Source of the DNA: Blepharisma japonicum
Lineage: Eukaryota; Ciliophora; Heterotrichea; Heterotrichida; Blepharismidae
DNA length: 64,000 nt
Assembly: GCA_949751835.1 (NCBI GenBank)
Contig: CATKHK010000023.1
Location: forward strand, 432,604-496,603
Direction: 5' to 3'
A model generated the notes under the pieces. The model did no database searches. It was given only the letters and a program-made list of their open reading frames with translations, and was not told the origin of the DNA. Position 1 is the first letter of the stretch, and every line of letters begins with the position of its first letter. The translations under genes were made by a program, and so were the position numbers. This document shows, piece after piece, positions 1 to 10,918 of the stretch.

Positions 1-902
1 AAAAATTCGCAATACAAGAGCAGTTATTGGTAATTTTTATGTAGCTGGAAAAACATATCTTGAACTTGTGTGACCATCCTTTTATAGTGAAACTTATAAG
101 AACTTATAAAGATTATAAAAGAATATACTTCTTACTTGAGCATGTTCATGGTATGCAGCTAAGCGAAATTCTAATGAAAATAGGGCTTTTTACAAATAGT
201 GATACACAGTTTTATGTGGGATCTTTAATATTAGCCCTTCAATATCTGCATGAGCGAGAAATCATATATCGTGATTTAAAGCCTGAAAATATCATGATCA
301 ACGATACAGGCTTTATCAAACTAATTGATTTTGGCACTGCAAAAATCATCCCGTCTCGTACTTATACACTAGTCGGCACCCCTCATTATATGGCTCCAGA
401 AGTTATTGTTGGAAAAGGTTACAATAAAAATGCTGACGTATGAAGCCTTGGTGTCTGCATGTATGAATGCTTATGTGGCCGTGTTCCATTTGGAAATGAA
501 GAAACTGACTGTTATAAAGTCTATGAAGAAGTACTCGAAAAAGAAATTGACTGGCCTGATGATATAGACCCTATCAGCGAAACAGCCAAAAATCTCATAG
601 AACAGCTTTTAAGCAAATATGCAGAATCCCGAGCTGGAGGGTCTATTGATAATTTAAAAAAGCACGAATGGTTCACTGGGTATGACTGGGATAACTTAAT
701 TAATGAAGCTGTAATACCTCCATATACGCCCAATTTAGGCGAAAAAACTGAAGATTTGCAGAATAACGCTGGAAATGTGTATATGTGGGATGCGCCGTTG
801 GATAATGAAAGTGAAGAGGAAGAGTCGCTGCCTGATATTTCTGATACAGAACTGGAAACATATAAAAAAAGTATCCCTGAAAACTGGGATGAAGGTTTTT
901 AA
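1..902 (+). CDS. cGMP-dependent/PKA-like AGC protein kinase, 3' part
   Basis: Catalytic domain of an AGC-family Ser/Thr kinase whose 5' end lies outside the window. A 15-nt intron at 30-44 joins KFAIQEQLL to LEKHILNLCDHPF, the usual PKA/PKG helix-C to beta-4 stretch. The catalytic loop (YRDLKPEN), DFG (as DFGTAK), GTPHYMAPE and ADVWSLGV are all present. The W of DVWSLG is TGA at 441-443, direct evidence for UGA = Trp. The C-terminal tail ends in NWDEGF, like the WDKDF tail of PKG, and the RTYKD motif also fits PKG better than PKA. Cyclic-nucleotide-binding domains, if any, would lie upstream. It stops at TAA. A PDE and a CNBD channel elsewhere in the window fit a cyclic-nucleotide pathway, but no linkage is implied. 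Confidence 0.9.
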
Positions 903-1031
903 TATATTATCTATATGAAGTAATTAAGTTGGAAAATATGAAAATTTTTACCCAATTAGTATTTATTTTATAAAAAAAAATATATTATTTATATATATAA
1001 AATATAAGAAATTAATAGTATTTATTATAAT

Positions 1032-2171
1032 CTACAATGACCCAGAAATTTCTTCATGATCAATTTTTTCTTCCTCATCTTGGCTTTCTCGCTGCTCCCC
1101 TTCAATTTGTATAGGCTCTGGCGCCACTTTATTATCACTCCCACAGCACAAGCAAGCAGAAATAAATCTGTGGTGTTCTTTTAAGCTAAAATAAATAACA
1201 GTCCTTCTACATTGTACAGCAAGTGTAGAATTTCTGGCTAAATGTATCGATTTTTTAGCTAAAATAAGCGTTCCAAATTTAGAAGCGTTATCTTCTAAAT
1301 AGAAGGTTTTTCCTATAAATCTTATAGAGGAATGGCATCTTGACACTGAAATATCAGCAAAACTTATATCATTATCATGACTTCTCCCAATAGTCAAGCA
1401 TAAATTGTCAAATGCAGAAATTACTCATAAACAGTAATCATTGTTTTTTTCTCCTTTTAGATCTAGAAGGATTATATAAGGACCTAATGGCTTGTTGACG
1501 TCAACTATATTGTACTGCTTGCTGTTTACTTTTATGCTTGATGGGTAGTTATTTTTACAGATCTCACAATGAAGCTGATGCCATTTATAGCAAACAGAAT
1601 TGTTGTGCTCAGATACATTGACTTTTCCTTTTAGTCATGTTTGAAGACACTTATAATGAATCCACTTCATTGAACCAGAGCAGCTGCAAGGAGAAATTAG
1701 TGGGTTTTCATCAGTATACATTTCGCTTAAACAAAACCTACACACAGAACCTTCAGATGATTTTTCATTAATAGTTGCTTTGGTTTCTTCTTTGGAACTC
1801 AAATTCTCTACACTATTAATTTCTTTTACTTTCATACGGATTCTACCAAATTTAATCATATCGCCTACACTCAGTTTGTAGCCAGGGTTTCCAAGATCTG
1901 TGTATAATTCTTTAACAACAAGCCAAAAACGCTCTTGATTTGAAGGGTGAATAATAAACTCCTTGTTGGATTCAGCTATCTGAGCTAAAATTCCTTCTGG
2001 AGGAGATAGTGAAGTAGGAATAAATTTGCATTCTTCTCCTATTTGGACCACTGAGCCTGATACAAGTGTTTTAAAAGTGCTTGATTGAGTGCTTTTGGAT
2101 TCATAGTCAAATAAACCATGAGAATCACGCTTCCAAGTGTGAGTTTTTATTGATAGAGGAAGGTTTGTCAT
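1032..2171 (-). CDS. FHA/RING-CH (RINGv) domain protein
   Basis: 379-residue protein read through TGA = Trp at 1635-1637 and one further TGA. I chose the ATG at 2171 because the frame upstream has only a TTG. The first ~120 residues look like a degenerate FHA fold (VGDMIKFGRIRMKV). Next comes a C4HC3 RING-CH finger: CRFC, CSCSG, WIHYKC and CEIC. A clear FHA domain follows, with LTIGRSHDNDI, SRCHSSIRF and FYLEDNASKFGT. The tail is acidic. RING-CH fingers act as E3 ubiquitin ligases and FHA domains bind phosphothreonine, so a phospho-directed ligase is a reasonable inference. No membrane segment is seen, unlike classical MARCH ligases. It ends in TAG. Confidence 0.8.
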
Positions 2172-2518
2172 TTTTTGTGAAATATTTATGCAATTATAGA
2201 GCAATTATTAAAGTTTAAATAAAAAACCAATAAATATATAAAATATTGGGTAGAATAAATTCATTATTATAATCAAATACCTAGCAAAGCAAAATTATGT
2301 GAAAATTAAATATATCTATTGATTTAAATTTTATATATTGAAATTTGACAAGAAGTATCATTTACTTCGAATCAATATTAATGAATTTTCAAATTTAGTT
2401 GAAAAGATGGACCTTAATTATAAAGCTAATTTTTCAAAAGATGGAAAGGCTTTTATAATTGGCTGCTATAAGGTTTAGAAGCCTGATAAAGCATTAATTA
2501 AAATTCCAAAAAGGTTTA
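2172..2518. other. AT-rich spacer, no gene seen
   Basis: Lies between the start of the FHA/RING-CH gene and the 3' end of the 5S rRNA gene. It carries the A5 run at 2508-2512, which is T5 on the minus strand and the likely Pol III terminator of the 5S gene. No open frame of note. Confidence 0.6.
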
Positions 2519-2636
2519 GCTGTCAGCACGAGGGCTTCCCTGGCGGTCCCCCACCCAAGTACTAACCTCGCCTTATGCCGCTTAACTTCAGAGTTCGGAT
2601 GGGATCTGGTGCGTTAGGCATAGTATGGCCGACAAC
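2519..2636 (-). rRNA. 5S ribosomal RNA
   Basis: About 118 nt. Read on the minus strand it starts GTTGTCGGCCATAC and ends GTGCTGACAGC. The central stretch has the universal 5S signature: CCGAACTCTGAAGTTAAGC, then GGTTAGTACTTGGGTGGGGG, which is the box A/IE/C internal promoter region and loop E. The two ends pair to form helix I (TGTCGGC with GCTGACA). A T5 Pol III terminator follows on the minus strand at 2508-2512. It is a single unit between protein genes, with no second copy in the window. The ends are inferred from helix I and may be off by one or two bases. Confidence 0.97.
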
Positions 2637-3026
2637 GAGAAATTATCCTTCCAGATCCTTAAATACCTCTTCTCAATATATAATTTTAAATTTCGCGACT
2701 CATAAATTATAATTTTATTTTATACTAAGATTTGATTATTGTTCTATATGCCTTCATATTAACACTATTTGGCAAAGCAACTACCTTTTATCTAGCAGCC
2801 AAATTTAATTTTGCATGCAAAACTCTGCTACCAATATAATTTCTCATTATATTACTATCCTTTATCTATCCTAATATATGCAAATTTATTAAATCGCTCA
2901 GATTATTTTTTATACTCCTTGAAGTCATAAATATTAAAATAGAGATCGTCTATGTATGAAATTGTCTTTTATTATAAGTTAAACTTATTTTTCTCAAAAT
3001 TTTGAACACTTGCTTAATAATCTAAA
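2637..3026. other. AT-rich spacer upstream of the 5S gene
   Basis: Non-coding by inspection. It serves as 5' flank both to the minus-strand 5S gene and to the plus-strand membrane-protein gene. No tRNA or further 5S copy was recognised. Confidence 0.5.
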
Positions 3027-3371
3027 ATGGATCCAGATTATTTTTTACCAAAAGCCTTTCTCTGTGGTGCAGGGATCTCAGCACTGTGCTCTTTTTCAAG
3101 ACCAGATGTGAATTTTCCTCTATTTTTATTCGCATGGCTTATATGGAAAGATAAAGGCGAGCGCATAAAAATCTTCGGACTTTTATTGATAACCTTGATA
3201 ATTGACTTGGTCTGGCTTATCTTTTGGGGCCCAAAGTGGAGCTCAGACAGAGATGTGGAGCGAGGAGTTCATGGATTTGTGCTGGCGATGTCAAGTTTGC
3301 TGTTTATTTACAAGTTATTACTTACTGGAGCTGTTTTCCATTACGAAAAGCATAACTTTTTCTCACGCTAA
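3027..3371 (+). CDS. small membrane protein, AGTRAP-like
   Basis: 114-residue hydrophobic protein with about three to four membrane segments: residues ~9-22, ~29-41, ~48-68 (with an internal D, LIIDLVWLIFWG) and ~84-102. The layout resembles AGTRAP, the small three-TM angiotensin-receptor-associated protein: a segment with an internal D, a short polar loop, a final hydrophobic segment and a YxxE/H-type end. The similarity is by eye and weak. The start ATG follows a TAATCTAAA leader, and the stop is TAA. It could also be an unrelated ciliate membrane protein. Confidence 0.6.
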   Translation: MDPDYFLPKAFLCGAGISALCSFSRPDVNFPLFLFAWLIWKDKGERIKIFGLLLITLIIDLVWLIFWGPKWSSDRDVERGVHGFVLAMSSLLFIYKLLLTGAVFHYEKHNFFSR

Positions 3372-3510
3372 CTAATCTATTTAAATGCTAATTATTTTAC
3401 ATTTAAAAAGTCATTAGTCTCTTTTGTATCAGCTTGGGTTAATATTTTTAATATTTATCTTATGAGAAAATAATAAATAGCATCGAAAAACTTTAATTTT
3501 TAACTATAAT

Positions 3511-5784
3511 TTAACTGTTGCTAGCATCCGACTGTTTTCTTTTAATCGCAATATCAGAAGTTCCTAGAATTTGCCGCTTTTCGACTTCAAAAGATTTAGA
3601 TACTGCGCTGCTATATCCAACAGTAGACCTCCTAGCTTTTCCTTTATCTTCCCAATGGTTAAGGTTAGCTTTCATTTGATCCAAGCATCACTTTGTAATT
3701 GTATCTGACCGTAAAAATTGGCATCATACATCAAACAGAGGAATACAAATATTTTTCAAAAATCCAGCTTGACTTTTAGGGATATCAGCGTTTTCTCTGT
3801 CACAGTACATAGAAATCGGCTGCCTCCTTGATCTTTCAATATCTCCTTGCTTATAAAATTCTTCGCATACTAAGTCTGTCCATTTTTCATGCAATTCTTT
3901 AATTTTTGCACTATGCCCTATATCTGCACATTTGAGCCCCATCGCCAAAATAAGTGTTTTATCATCCTGATTGTCCAAATTTAGATCAGAAAGGCTTAAA
4001 GCTCGAGTCCTGAATCTCCCCAGAATCTCAAAATGCCTTGACATGTCAGTTTCAAGGACCATTTCGATTATTAATTTTCTCGATTTAACCCAGTCTTCAT
4101 TCGATAATTTTTCAAAAATATTGCAGCCTAATTTCCCCATAATGCTAAATATCTTAAAGCAATGCATATTTTCTAATACACTTATATCGTTATATTGGAC
4201 CGCTATTTCATCTCTATTGTTCACTAAAAATCTGTTTGTTAGCCCTGGATGGCCGACATCATGACCTAATGATGCAACTAAGGAAGAAATTGTATCAAGC
4301 GAGCTCAAATTTTTGAGAAATTCTCCATTAAAATAAAAAAATAAAAGAGTGTGTAGTACATCAGCAGCATGGCAAGCATTATGATATGGGTTATGGTTAT
4401 ATCCCTAAATATCTATTACTTTTTCCAAGGTCTGGAAATATTTGTCACATACGTCTTCTGGGATACTAAAAGCTTCCATTATATTTCACTTTTTAAAAAA
4501 ATATTTTGCTATTATAAAAATGCTATGTCCAGTTGTATTATATACAAACCAGATATCGAAATTCCAGTTTTTTCCTATAGAATTAAGGACACTTTCTAAC
4601 TCAGCTACTCCGTAGCTATGAAAAGGAAAATCGGTATCCTTTTCTGCTATATCACTCATTGTAACTTTTCGTTCATTATTGCGGTCTCGTGTGCTTTCAA
4701 TAGTGACATTCATATAGTTTTCTCTGATAAATGCTTTGTCTTGCTCATCAATATTCATATGAGTTTCTATTTTTACGTCATCAAAAAACGACCCGTGAGC
4801 AATCCTTCTTTTGATTTTTTCGATTAGGCCCATGGTTTGCTTTAATCTTTTTTTGACGTCTTTAAAAATAATGACATGGTAAGCATATTTAAGCTCTTGC
4901 TTTATTTTGTCGCAGGAACTTATAAGAATTTCAGTTTCTGATTTAATGTCTGCTTTATTGGCGTTTTCGTCAATTTTTTGATCTTGCTCAATGCCTTCTT
5001 CTTCTTTTTCTTTCCTTCAGAACAGTTGACGGGTTCTGAAATCAATTTTTTGTGAATCGAGGATTTGGAGCACAAAAAATAATGCGATAAGTGAAAATTC
5101 ACTTAGGGTGGAGTATGTTGATAGTCGGGAATAGCCAACCTCTAAGCCTAAAAATAAAACTAGCGCATAAGTTGCTAAAATTACTAAATAGTAAAAGCAT
5201 TCAAATAGAACTAATCTCATCAGAACCAAAAAACACACAATACCTATTGAAGTTGGCAAGCGGCTACTAGTATGATTAGTATCAGTAATTTCCGATAAAA
5301 CTCGGTGATCTCCTACTACTAAATAACTCAAAAAAGCCAACCCTAGCATTAAAAAAAATACTCTGTTTTTCATAAGAAATCATTGTTTTTTATATATACA
5401 GATCAGCCAGATATACGATATCAAAGTTATCCCACCTAAACAAATTAGGTGAAAAACCAGCTGAATATCTGACAAATTTCCTTCTGAATGCAGTAATAAA
5501 GCAGTTGTAATAAGTATGACTATATATATTGACAAAAATAGGTAAAACATCAATAAATTGCTTTTAAACTCTGCAGAAGGCTTTGAAATTTCTTCTTTGC
5601 TTGTGTACAGTGTTTGGATGTATTTCTGGTTTAAAGCTTTATCAGAGAAATTTAACAAATTGGGACTGACTGGGAGATAAGATACCTCACGCTCCTCGTG
5701 CTGCAAAATACTATATACTGGAGAATTGCTTTGCTTAGAAATAGGATTCTCGGCGAAATTCATATCAAGAACCTTTGAAGACAT
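3511..5784 (-). CDS. membrane-anchored 3',5'-cyclic nucleotide phosphodiesterase
   Basis: 752-residue PDE assembled from four in-frame pieces through TGA = Trp (5380-5382, 5017-5019, 4486-4488, 3724-3726), with one 15-nt intron at 4405-4419. The intron removes an in-frame TAG and joins TLEK to GYNHNPYHNACHA. The N-terminal part (~75-270) has about six membrane segments. A charged linker and the catalytic HD-type domain follow. Metal and catalytic residues are present: YHNACHAADVLHT (~463-475), GHDVGHPG (~502-509) and CADIGHSAK (~616). Such PDEs hydrolyse cAMP or cGMP, and six-TM PDEs are typical of ciliates and other protists. The tail is basic. The specificity for cAMP versus cGMP cannot be read from the sequence. 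Confidence 0.92.
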
Positions 5785-6280
5785 TAGAAATTTTATTAAT
5801 TTTATTAGGGAGTTTGGCAGATTTAAATAAGGTCTGGCTTTATCGATGGAAATGTTGATGAGGAAATTATGAAATTATTTGGTGGGATTAATTGATAGTA
5901 AAATGGAAATAAATAAGCTGCTTAAATATTGGATGATTTTGAGTTAAGTTTACTTGTTGGAAATCTTGAAATTAAGAATAAATTAGGATTTTTGAGGTTT
6001 AGGTGCTTTGGAGTTTTTATTTTTTTTGAGTTATAATTATTACAATATTAGAAGCTGAATTTCTTTCTTATAAAGAATAAATATTTTGTTTAAAGAAATT
6101 ACTCAATACTCGGCAATTCCATTATTACCTTAATATAGAATTCTGTAGTTTTGCCTACTTTTAGTGTAATATTTATAAGTAAAGTATAATTAGAATAAAT
6201 CAATATTTGGTATCTTATTTATCTTAAAAATCCCACTAATTTGCTAATAAATCCAGATTCTATTAAAAGCCTGTAATAAA
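5785..6280. other. divergent intergenic region (PDE / DEAD helicase)
   Basis: Lies head to head between the PDE (minus) and the helicase (plus), so it must contain both promoters. It is AT-rich with no open frame or RNA gene recognised. Confidence 0.6.
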
Positions 6281-7540
6281 ATGGATGCGCAACCTAGAAA
6301 CCCAGAAGAGACTAAGACTGACGTTGTAGTCACGACCTCTGAAGATGGTGAAAATGTTTACGCATCCGATAAGTCCTGGACTGATCTCCTCATCGAAGAG
6401 TCCATTATCAGGAATTTGCAAATGAAATCTTGGCTGAAGCCTACATTCATTCAAGGTGCAGCCATCCCAACCATCATGAAAGGCCGAAACATCGTTGCGC
6501 AGTCCAAAAACGGCACAGGTAAAACAGGTGCATTTGTGATTGGCTCATTATCAATGATTGATAAGGATTTCCCACCTCTTCAAGCTATCTGCATTTCTCA
6601 TACTCGAGAGCTCAACCAGCAGAACTACAACGTCTATTTATCCATCGCTAACGAAAGTGGCATCTCAGTCGGAATTATCCAGAAAGGCGACAGAGACATT
6701 CCTCGATGCCAAGTATTATGCACCACACAAGGAAGCTTGCTGAAAGTCCTCAAGGAAAAAGAGCCAAGAGTTTTTGATAACGTAAAGGTAATCGTGTACG
6801 ACGAAGCCGATATGATGTTTCAGCATGAAGAAAATATCAGAATTATACGAGAAGTTCGTAAAAGGCTGAGAGACACCCAACAAGTCCTTTTTTCAGCCAC
6901 TTTTGATGAAAAAGTAATGAAGTTTATCAATGAGCAGATTCCTGACCCTGTTACTATCAGGATTGAAAATGTGGAAGACTTGACGTTGGAAAATGTAGAC
7001 CAATATGTGATTCAATGTGAGCACCAACAAAAATTCAATACTGTCGTGGATATCGTCAGGAGGGTACCGTTTAGGATGTGTATTATCTTTTGTAATACAA
7101 AAGATTATATTCATAGACTACATCAGCATTTGGGAGCACAAGGATTCAGAGCCCATGTCATTGCAGCTGGAATTGTAGACGAGTCTGTCAGAGACGAAGT
7201 TATTAAGAAAATACAAGGAGGAGATGTAAGCATTTTGCTATCAACAAATGTCCTCAGTCGAGGTGTTGATTTCAGACTGGTAAGTTTGGTGATTAACATG
7301 GACCCACCAACTTATAAGGAAGGGGAAGTATTTTTGCCAGACCCAGTTACTTATTTGCATAGGGTTGGGAGGACAGGAAGATACGGAAGAAGAGGAGTAG
7401 CTGTAAACTTGGTGACAAATACAGAGAGCCAAACAGTTTTTAGGACGATTCAGGAGTATTATCATAAGGCTATGTCAGGGATCACGATAGACACTCTAGT
7501 ACAAAGAATGGAAGAAGTTAAAGAAGACTACAACGTTTAA
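6281..7540 (+). CDS. DEAD-box RNA helicase, Dbp5/DDX19-like
   Basis: 419-residue ATP-dependent RNA helicase with no intron and no in-frame TGA. Motifs in order: Q-motif region KPTFIQGAAIPTIM, motif I AQSKNGTGKT (~72-81), motif Ia as SHTRELNQ (usually PTRELA), DEAD at D174-D177, SAT (~206), the motif IV region with IIFCNT, motif V with TNVLSRGVD, and HRVGRTGR. The aromatic WTDLLIEESIIRNLQMKSW lead-in and the PPTYKEGEVFLPDPVTYLHRVGRTGR segment match the Dbp5/DDX19 group, which remodels mRNPs during nuclear export. The Ia change and the short N-terminus are small departures from the family. Assignment to Dbp5 rather than another DEAD group is moderately firm. Confidence 0.88.
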   Translation: MDAQPRNPEETKTDVVVTTSEDGENVYASDKSWTDLLIEESIIRNLQMKSWLKPTFIQGAAIPTIMKGRNIVAQSKNGTGKTGAFVIGSLSMIDKDFPPLQAICISHTRELNQQNYNVYLSIANESGISVGIIQKGDRDIPRCQVLCTTQGSLLKVLKEKEPRVFDNVKVIVYDEADMMFQHEENIRIIREVRKRLRDTQQVLFSATFDEKVMKFINEQIPDPVTIRIENVEDLTLENVDQYVIQCEHQQKFNTVVDIVRRVPFRMCIIFCNTKDYIHRLHQHLGAQGFRAHVIAAGIVDESVRDEVIKKIQGGDVSILLSTNVLSRGVDFRLVSLVINMDPPTYKEGEVFLPDPVTYLHRVGRTGRYGRRGVAVNLVTNTESQTVFRTIQEYYHKAMSGITIDTLVQRMEEVKEDYNV

Positions 7541-8424
7541 TCTAACATTTAGTTATAAAATAATGCGTAGAGTTAGCATATTTTTATTTTATGATTTAAA
7601 ATTATAGAATGCTTAGGAATATGTTAAAACCCTCTTATTTCCAGTCTTTTCAAACTTTAATATATATATTATTATTATTTAGACGGCTATCACCTCCTTA
7701 TGGGATTAATTATTTCCATAAATTTCCTTCAGGTTTCTTTCTAACACTTTTATCATCTACTCAAACTTTATAAATTTTTAATTATAAAGGTAGGGCTTAC
7801 TATAAAAACTAAAAGCCCCGTGAAAAATTCCTTAATGGAGTGAACTCAAATGATCAAGTAGCTCATTAAATATTGCAAAGAAAATAATGAATAAAAATAC
7901 CTAAATTTTTTTGTCCCTCGGCCAATGAGTTTTCGATCTTTGGTAAAAATAAATCGAATTTTACCCCAAAATTTCTGTCAATTGACAAGAAGCCGTTTAA
8001 AATATTATCCTCTTTTCTTTTACTTTGCATTTTTAGCATAAATCATTTGAATTTTTGTTTTCTTAATTTGTAATTTCTTATTTTTGCAGTGCTATTCCAC
8101 ATCTTCGCTAGGCTTTAATTCTTGCCTCCTCTATCAAGTGTAAATTAAGACTCCAAAATAAAGCTTTTTGATTTTTCTTTCCTTCTTTAAAAGTTATTGA
8201 TTTGGGATTGCATAAATGTTTAAGTATACTTTTGTTAAGAGTATATTCCCAGAAATGTTTTATTTATTTATTTGTTTTGTGTCAATCTTTCCCTTTTCAT
8301 CTTATATTTATCATATCTTTTTCATATGGAAGTTCAAGCTGATGTTAAATGATTAATGAGGAAGAGTCGTTATCTGATTTACTTATCAAGTAAAAAAGTT
8401 TACTGAAAAATTAAATAAAAAATA
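7541..8424. other. 884-bp spacer, nothing recognised
   Basis: AT-rich sequence between two co-directional genes. I saw no tRNA, snRNA 5' end or open frame I could support. Its length is above average for this window, so an unrecognised ncRNA cannot be excluded. Confidence 0.4.
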
Positions 8425-9237
8425 ATGGAAGGCAAAATTTTTATTGACACACAATCTGCAAATGACATGCTAAACAGTGACTCTGCATATATTATTGATT
8501 CTACTCTTCTAAATAATGAGGACTCAAGACGAAAATTTTTTCGATGCCGGATAAAAGGTGCTAAATATTTTTGCATTGCAGAAATCAGAGATACAAGTGC
8601 ATCAATATCATTAGCTTGGCCTACAGCAGCTCAATTTGCTGAAGCAATGGTTAAAATTGAGATTCCAAATACTGGAAAAAGTGTCATAGTTTATGATCAA
8701 ACAGGAATCGGAACAGCTTCCAGGGCATGGGTAATGCTAAAATATTTTGGATACCCAAATGTCTTTATTCTCGATGGTGGACTTCCTAAATGACTATCAG
8801 AAAGAAGACCCACAGAAACTGGAGAATATAAAATCACTCACTCTTTGCCAGTAAATCCATTTCACTACATAATCACTGAACATCACGAAATGAGAGCCTT
8901 CATTAACACTGTCGAACAAGTTGTAAACCAACTAAAAAATGGAGATTCAAGCACTATTATATGGGACTCAAGGCCACCCAGCAATTTCCAAAACGGCAGC
9001 ATCCCTGGCGCAATAAACTTCCCAGCCTCAAATTTTTTTAACGACGATAAAACAGTCAAATCTCAAGACGAGGTCCGTTCCCTACTCTCTCAAAATGGCT
9101 TGTTCAATCCAGTAATAACATCCTGTTTTAAAGGAAATTTTGCTTCATTAGCATATGTATTACAAAAATATGCAGGAAATGATAACGTCCATGTCTATAC
9201 AGGGTCATATGAAGAGTGGAAAAAGCTTAAAGGTTAA
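8425..9237 (+). CDS. tandem-rhodanese sulfurtransferase (MST-like)
   Basis: 270-residue protein with two rhodanese domains (~8-125 and ~155-268), read through TGA = Trp at 8791-8793 in the conserved DGGLPKW segment. The N-terminal domain has the VIVYDQTGIGTASRAWVML and VFILDGGL elements. The C-terminal domain has IWDSRPPSNFQNGSIPGAINFP and the active-site loop around Cys234 (SCFKGNFASLA). Thiosulfate/3-mercaptopyruvate sulfurtransferases transfer sulfur to cyanide or thiols through that Cys. The active loop differs from the CGSGVTA of typical MST, so the donor is uncertain. No targeting signal is obvious. The 27-codon linker is normal. Confidence 0.9.
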
Positions 9238-9285
9238 ATTTTTTATTAAAAAGTGTAAATTTGAATACTTCTCCATATTTTGCTG

Positions 9286-10488
9286 ATGTCAAAGCCAATT
9301 TTTATTCTCTTCACGTTGGCTTTGTTGCTTAGTATCATTTCTGCGGATACAATTGTAAGCGTGGTGTCGACTTTTCGACATGGAGCGAGATCTCCTATAG
9401 ATAAATCATCGTGGGACTTAGGAGTGTGGCCTCAAGGATATGGTGAATTAACTCCTGAAGGGTATAGGCAGCATTATATGAATGGAAAGGAGATGGCTTA
9501 TAGGTATATACAACAAGCTCAATTAATAAGCCAAAAGTTCAGCGTTTCTGAGATTTATATTCGCTCAACTGATTTGAATCGAACTATAATGAGTGCACAA
9601 AGCCAACTATATGGAATGTTCTCAAATGGTCCTCAACTCGCACAGCAAGCATTCAATCAAAAAGCAGTTCCTCCTCTTGTCAATGTACAAAACCAACAGC
9701 AAGCTATTGCTGAATTAGGAGAACATGCACTTCCTAATGGTTACCAACCAGTCCCTGTTCACGTTGTATCAGCAAACTATGATAATATGCTGGTCGGAAG
9801 CGCAATAGCAGCCTGCCCTCGAATGGCAGAAATATTGCAGGCACAACAGCAAACTACTTTATACAAACAAAAGGTTGCAGCTTATACCCAAGGGTTACAG
9901 AAACAAATATATAAAGTTTTTGGAATAACTGTTTCCTATGAAGTCGCAGGATATATGGCCGACACTTTAACTACTGACAAATTTCATAAATTTCCTTGGC
10001 CTACAGGAGTTACTGATGAAATGTATTACCAAATGTATGGAAATCAGAATTATACAAACAGCTATTTTTATACACCTGAAGCTTCAAGCTTGGCTGGGTC
10101 TCAATTTTTCCAAGCTATTTTAGACCAATTTGATGGGACTATTAGTGGCACATCTACACTGAAATTTGGATTTTATTCAGCCCACGATACAACACTTATA
10201 GCATTTTTGAATTTTCTTGGAGTTTTTGATGGAAATAACCCTATTTATGCGTCAACTTTGATTTTTGAGCTTCATAACAATAATAATGCGTATGCTGTCC
10301 ACATTTCTTATAACGGTAGCCCAATTATAATTGATGGATGTGTAGATCCGTGCCCTTATGCAACATTTAAATCAAAGATTCAGGAAAATCTCACTGCTAA
10401 TGTAACTGAAGCCTGCCAATTGCAGAATGATGAAGCTGAGCTGAGTTATAATTATAACCCCTACCTTGATATCAATGCTTTATCATAA
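9286..10488 (+). CDS. secreted/lysosomal histidine acid phosphatase
   Basis: 400-residue protein. I chose the ATG at 9286, followed by a clear signal peptide (MSKPIFILFTLALLLSIISA, residues 1-20). The histidine phosphatase signature RHGARSP lies at ~31-37, with the phosphohistidine nucleophile His and its Arg partners. The distal catalytic HD pair is YSAHDTTL near residue 300. Several N-x-S/T sites suggest glycosylation. Acid phosphatases of this clade hydrolyse phosphomonoesters in lysosomes, digestive vacuoles or outside the cell. It starts only 48 bp after the rhodanese stop, but independent transcription is likely in a ciliate. Stop TAA TAA. Confidence 0.92.
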   Translation: MSKPIFILFTLALLLSIISADTIVSVVSTFRHGARSPIDKSSWDLGVWPQGYGELTPEGYRQHYMNGKEMAYRYIQQAQLISQKFSVSEIYIRSTDLNRTIMSAQSQLYGMFSNGPQLAQQAFNQKAVPPLVNVQNQQQAIAELGEHALPNGYQPVPVHVVSANYDNMLVGSAIAACPRMAEILQAQQQTTLYKQKVAAYTQGLQKQIYKVFGITVSYEVAGYMADTLTTDKFHKFPWPTGVTDEMYYQMYGNQNYTNSYFYTPEASSLAGSQFFQAILDQFDGTISGTSTLKFGFYSAHDTTLIAFLNFLGVFDGNNPIYASTLIFELHNNNNAYAVHISYNGSPIIIDGCVDPCPYATFKSKIQENLTANVTEACQLQNDEAELSYNYNPYLDINALS

Positions 10489-10723
10489 TAAAGTTAATAG
10501 ATTTTTAACTATTATGAATAAAATAAAAATATCCGAAAAATTGATTTTTATAAATTTCATCATTGTTCTTTTATTTTTTGGAAATAAAATAAATTTTTCA
10601 AAAATTTATAAGTTTATTTGCTTATAGATTTATAGGAAAAAAATAGATTCTATTAATTATTCTAAATTATCATTATACTTCACCATATTGCCTACAAAAA
10701 ATTCCCTCACATATAATTAAGAA

Positions 10724-10918
10724 ATGGGCAACACTACAGTAAGACAGGGCTTCACCTACTTTTCATTTCCTAGCAATCGTTCTAGCTCCTTCAGTCCAAA
10801 GTTCACTAATGGAGCTTTCTCAGTTGAGCAAACCCGCCAAATCAAGATTAAAGAAAATGCTCAATCTTTTGCGCTTGATGAAGGAAAACTTTGGGCAAGC
10901 GCACTCTATGTCGATTAA
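10724..10918 (+). CDS. small hypothetical protein (64 aa)
   Basis: Short ORF with balanced codon use and a G+C content above the flanking spacers. It begins MGNTTVRQGF, so the Gly2 could be myristoylated, and is rich in Ser/Phe in the first half. It ends ASALYVD before TAA. No family recognised. It sits in a spacer-sized interval and could be a true small gene. Support is coding character only. Confidence 0.5.
   Translation: MGNTTVRQGFTYFSFPSNRSSSFSPKFTNGAFSVEQTRQIKIKENAQSFALDEGKLWASALYVD

Noticed and set aside
4920-5102. Lysine-rich minus-strand ORF
   Set aside because: It overlaps the phosphodiesterase linker in another frame and has no independent support.
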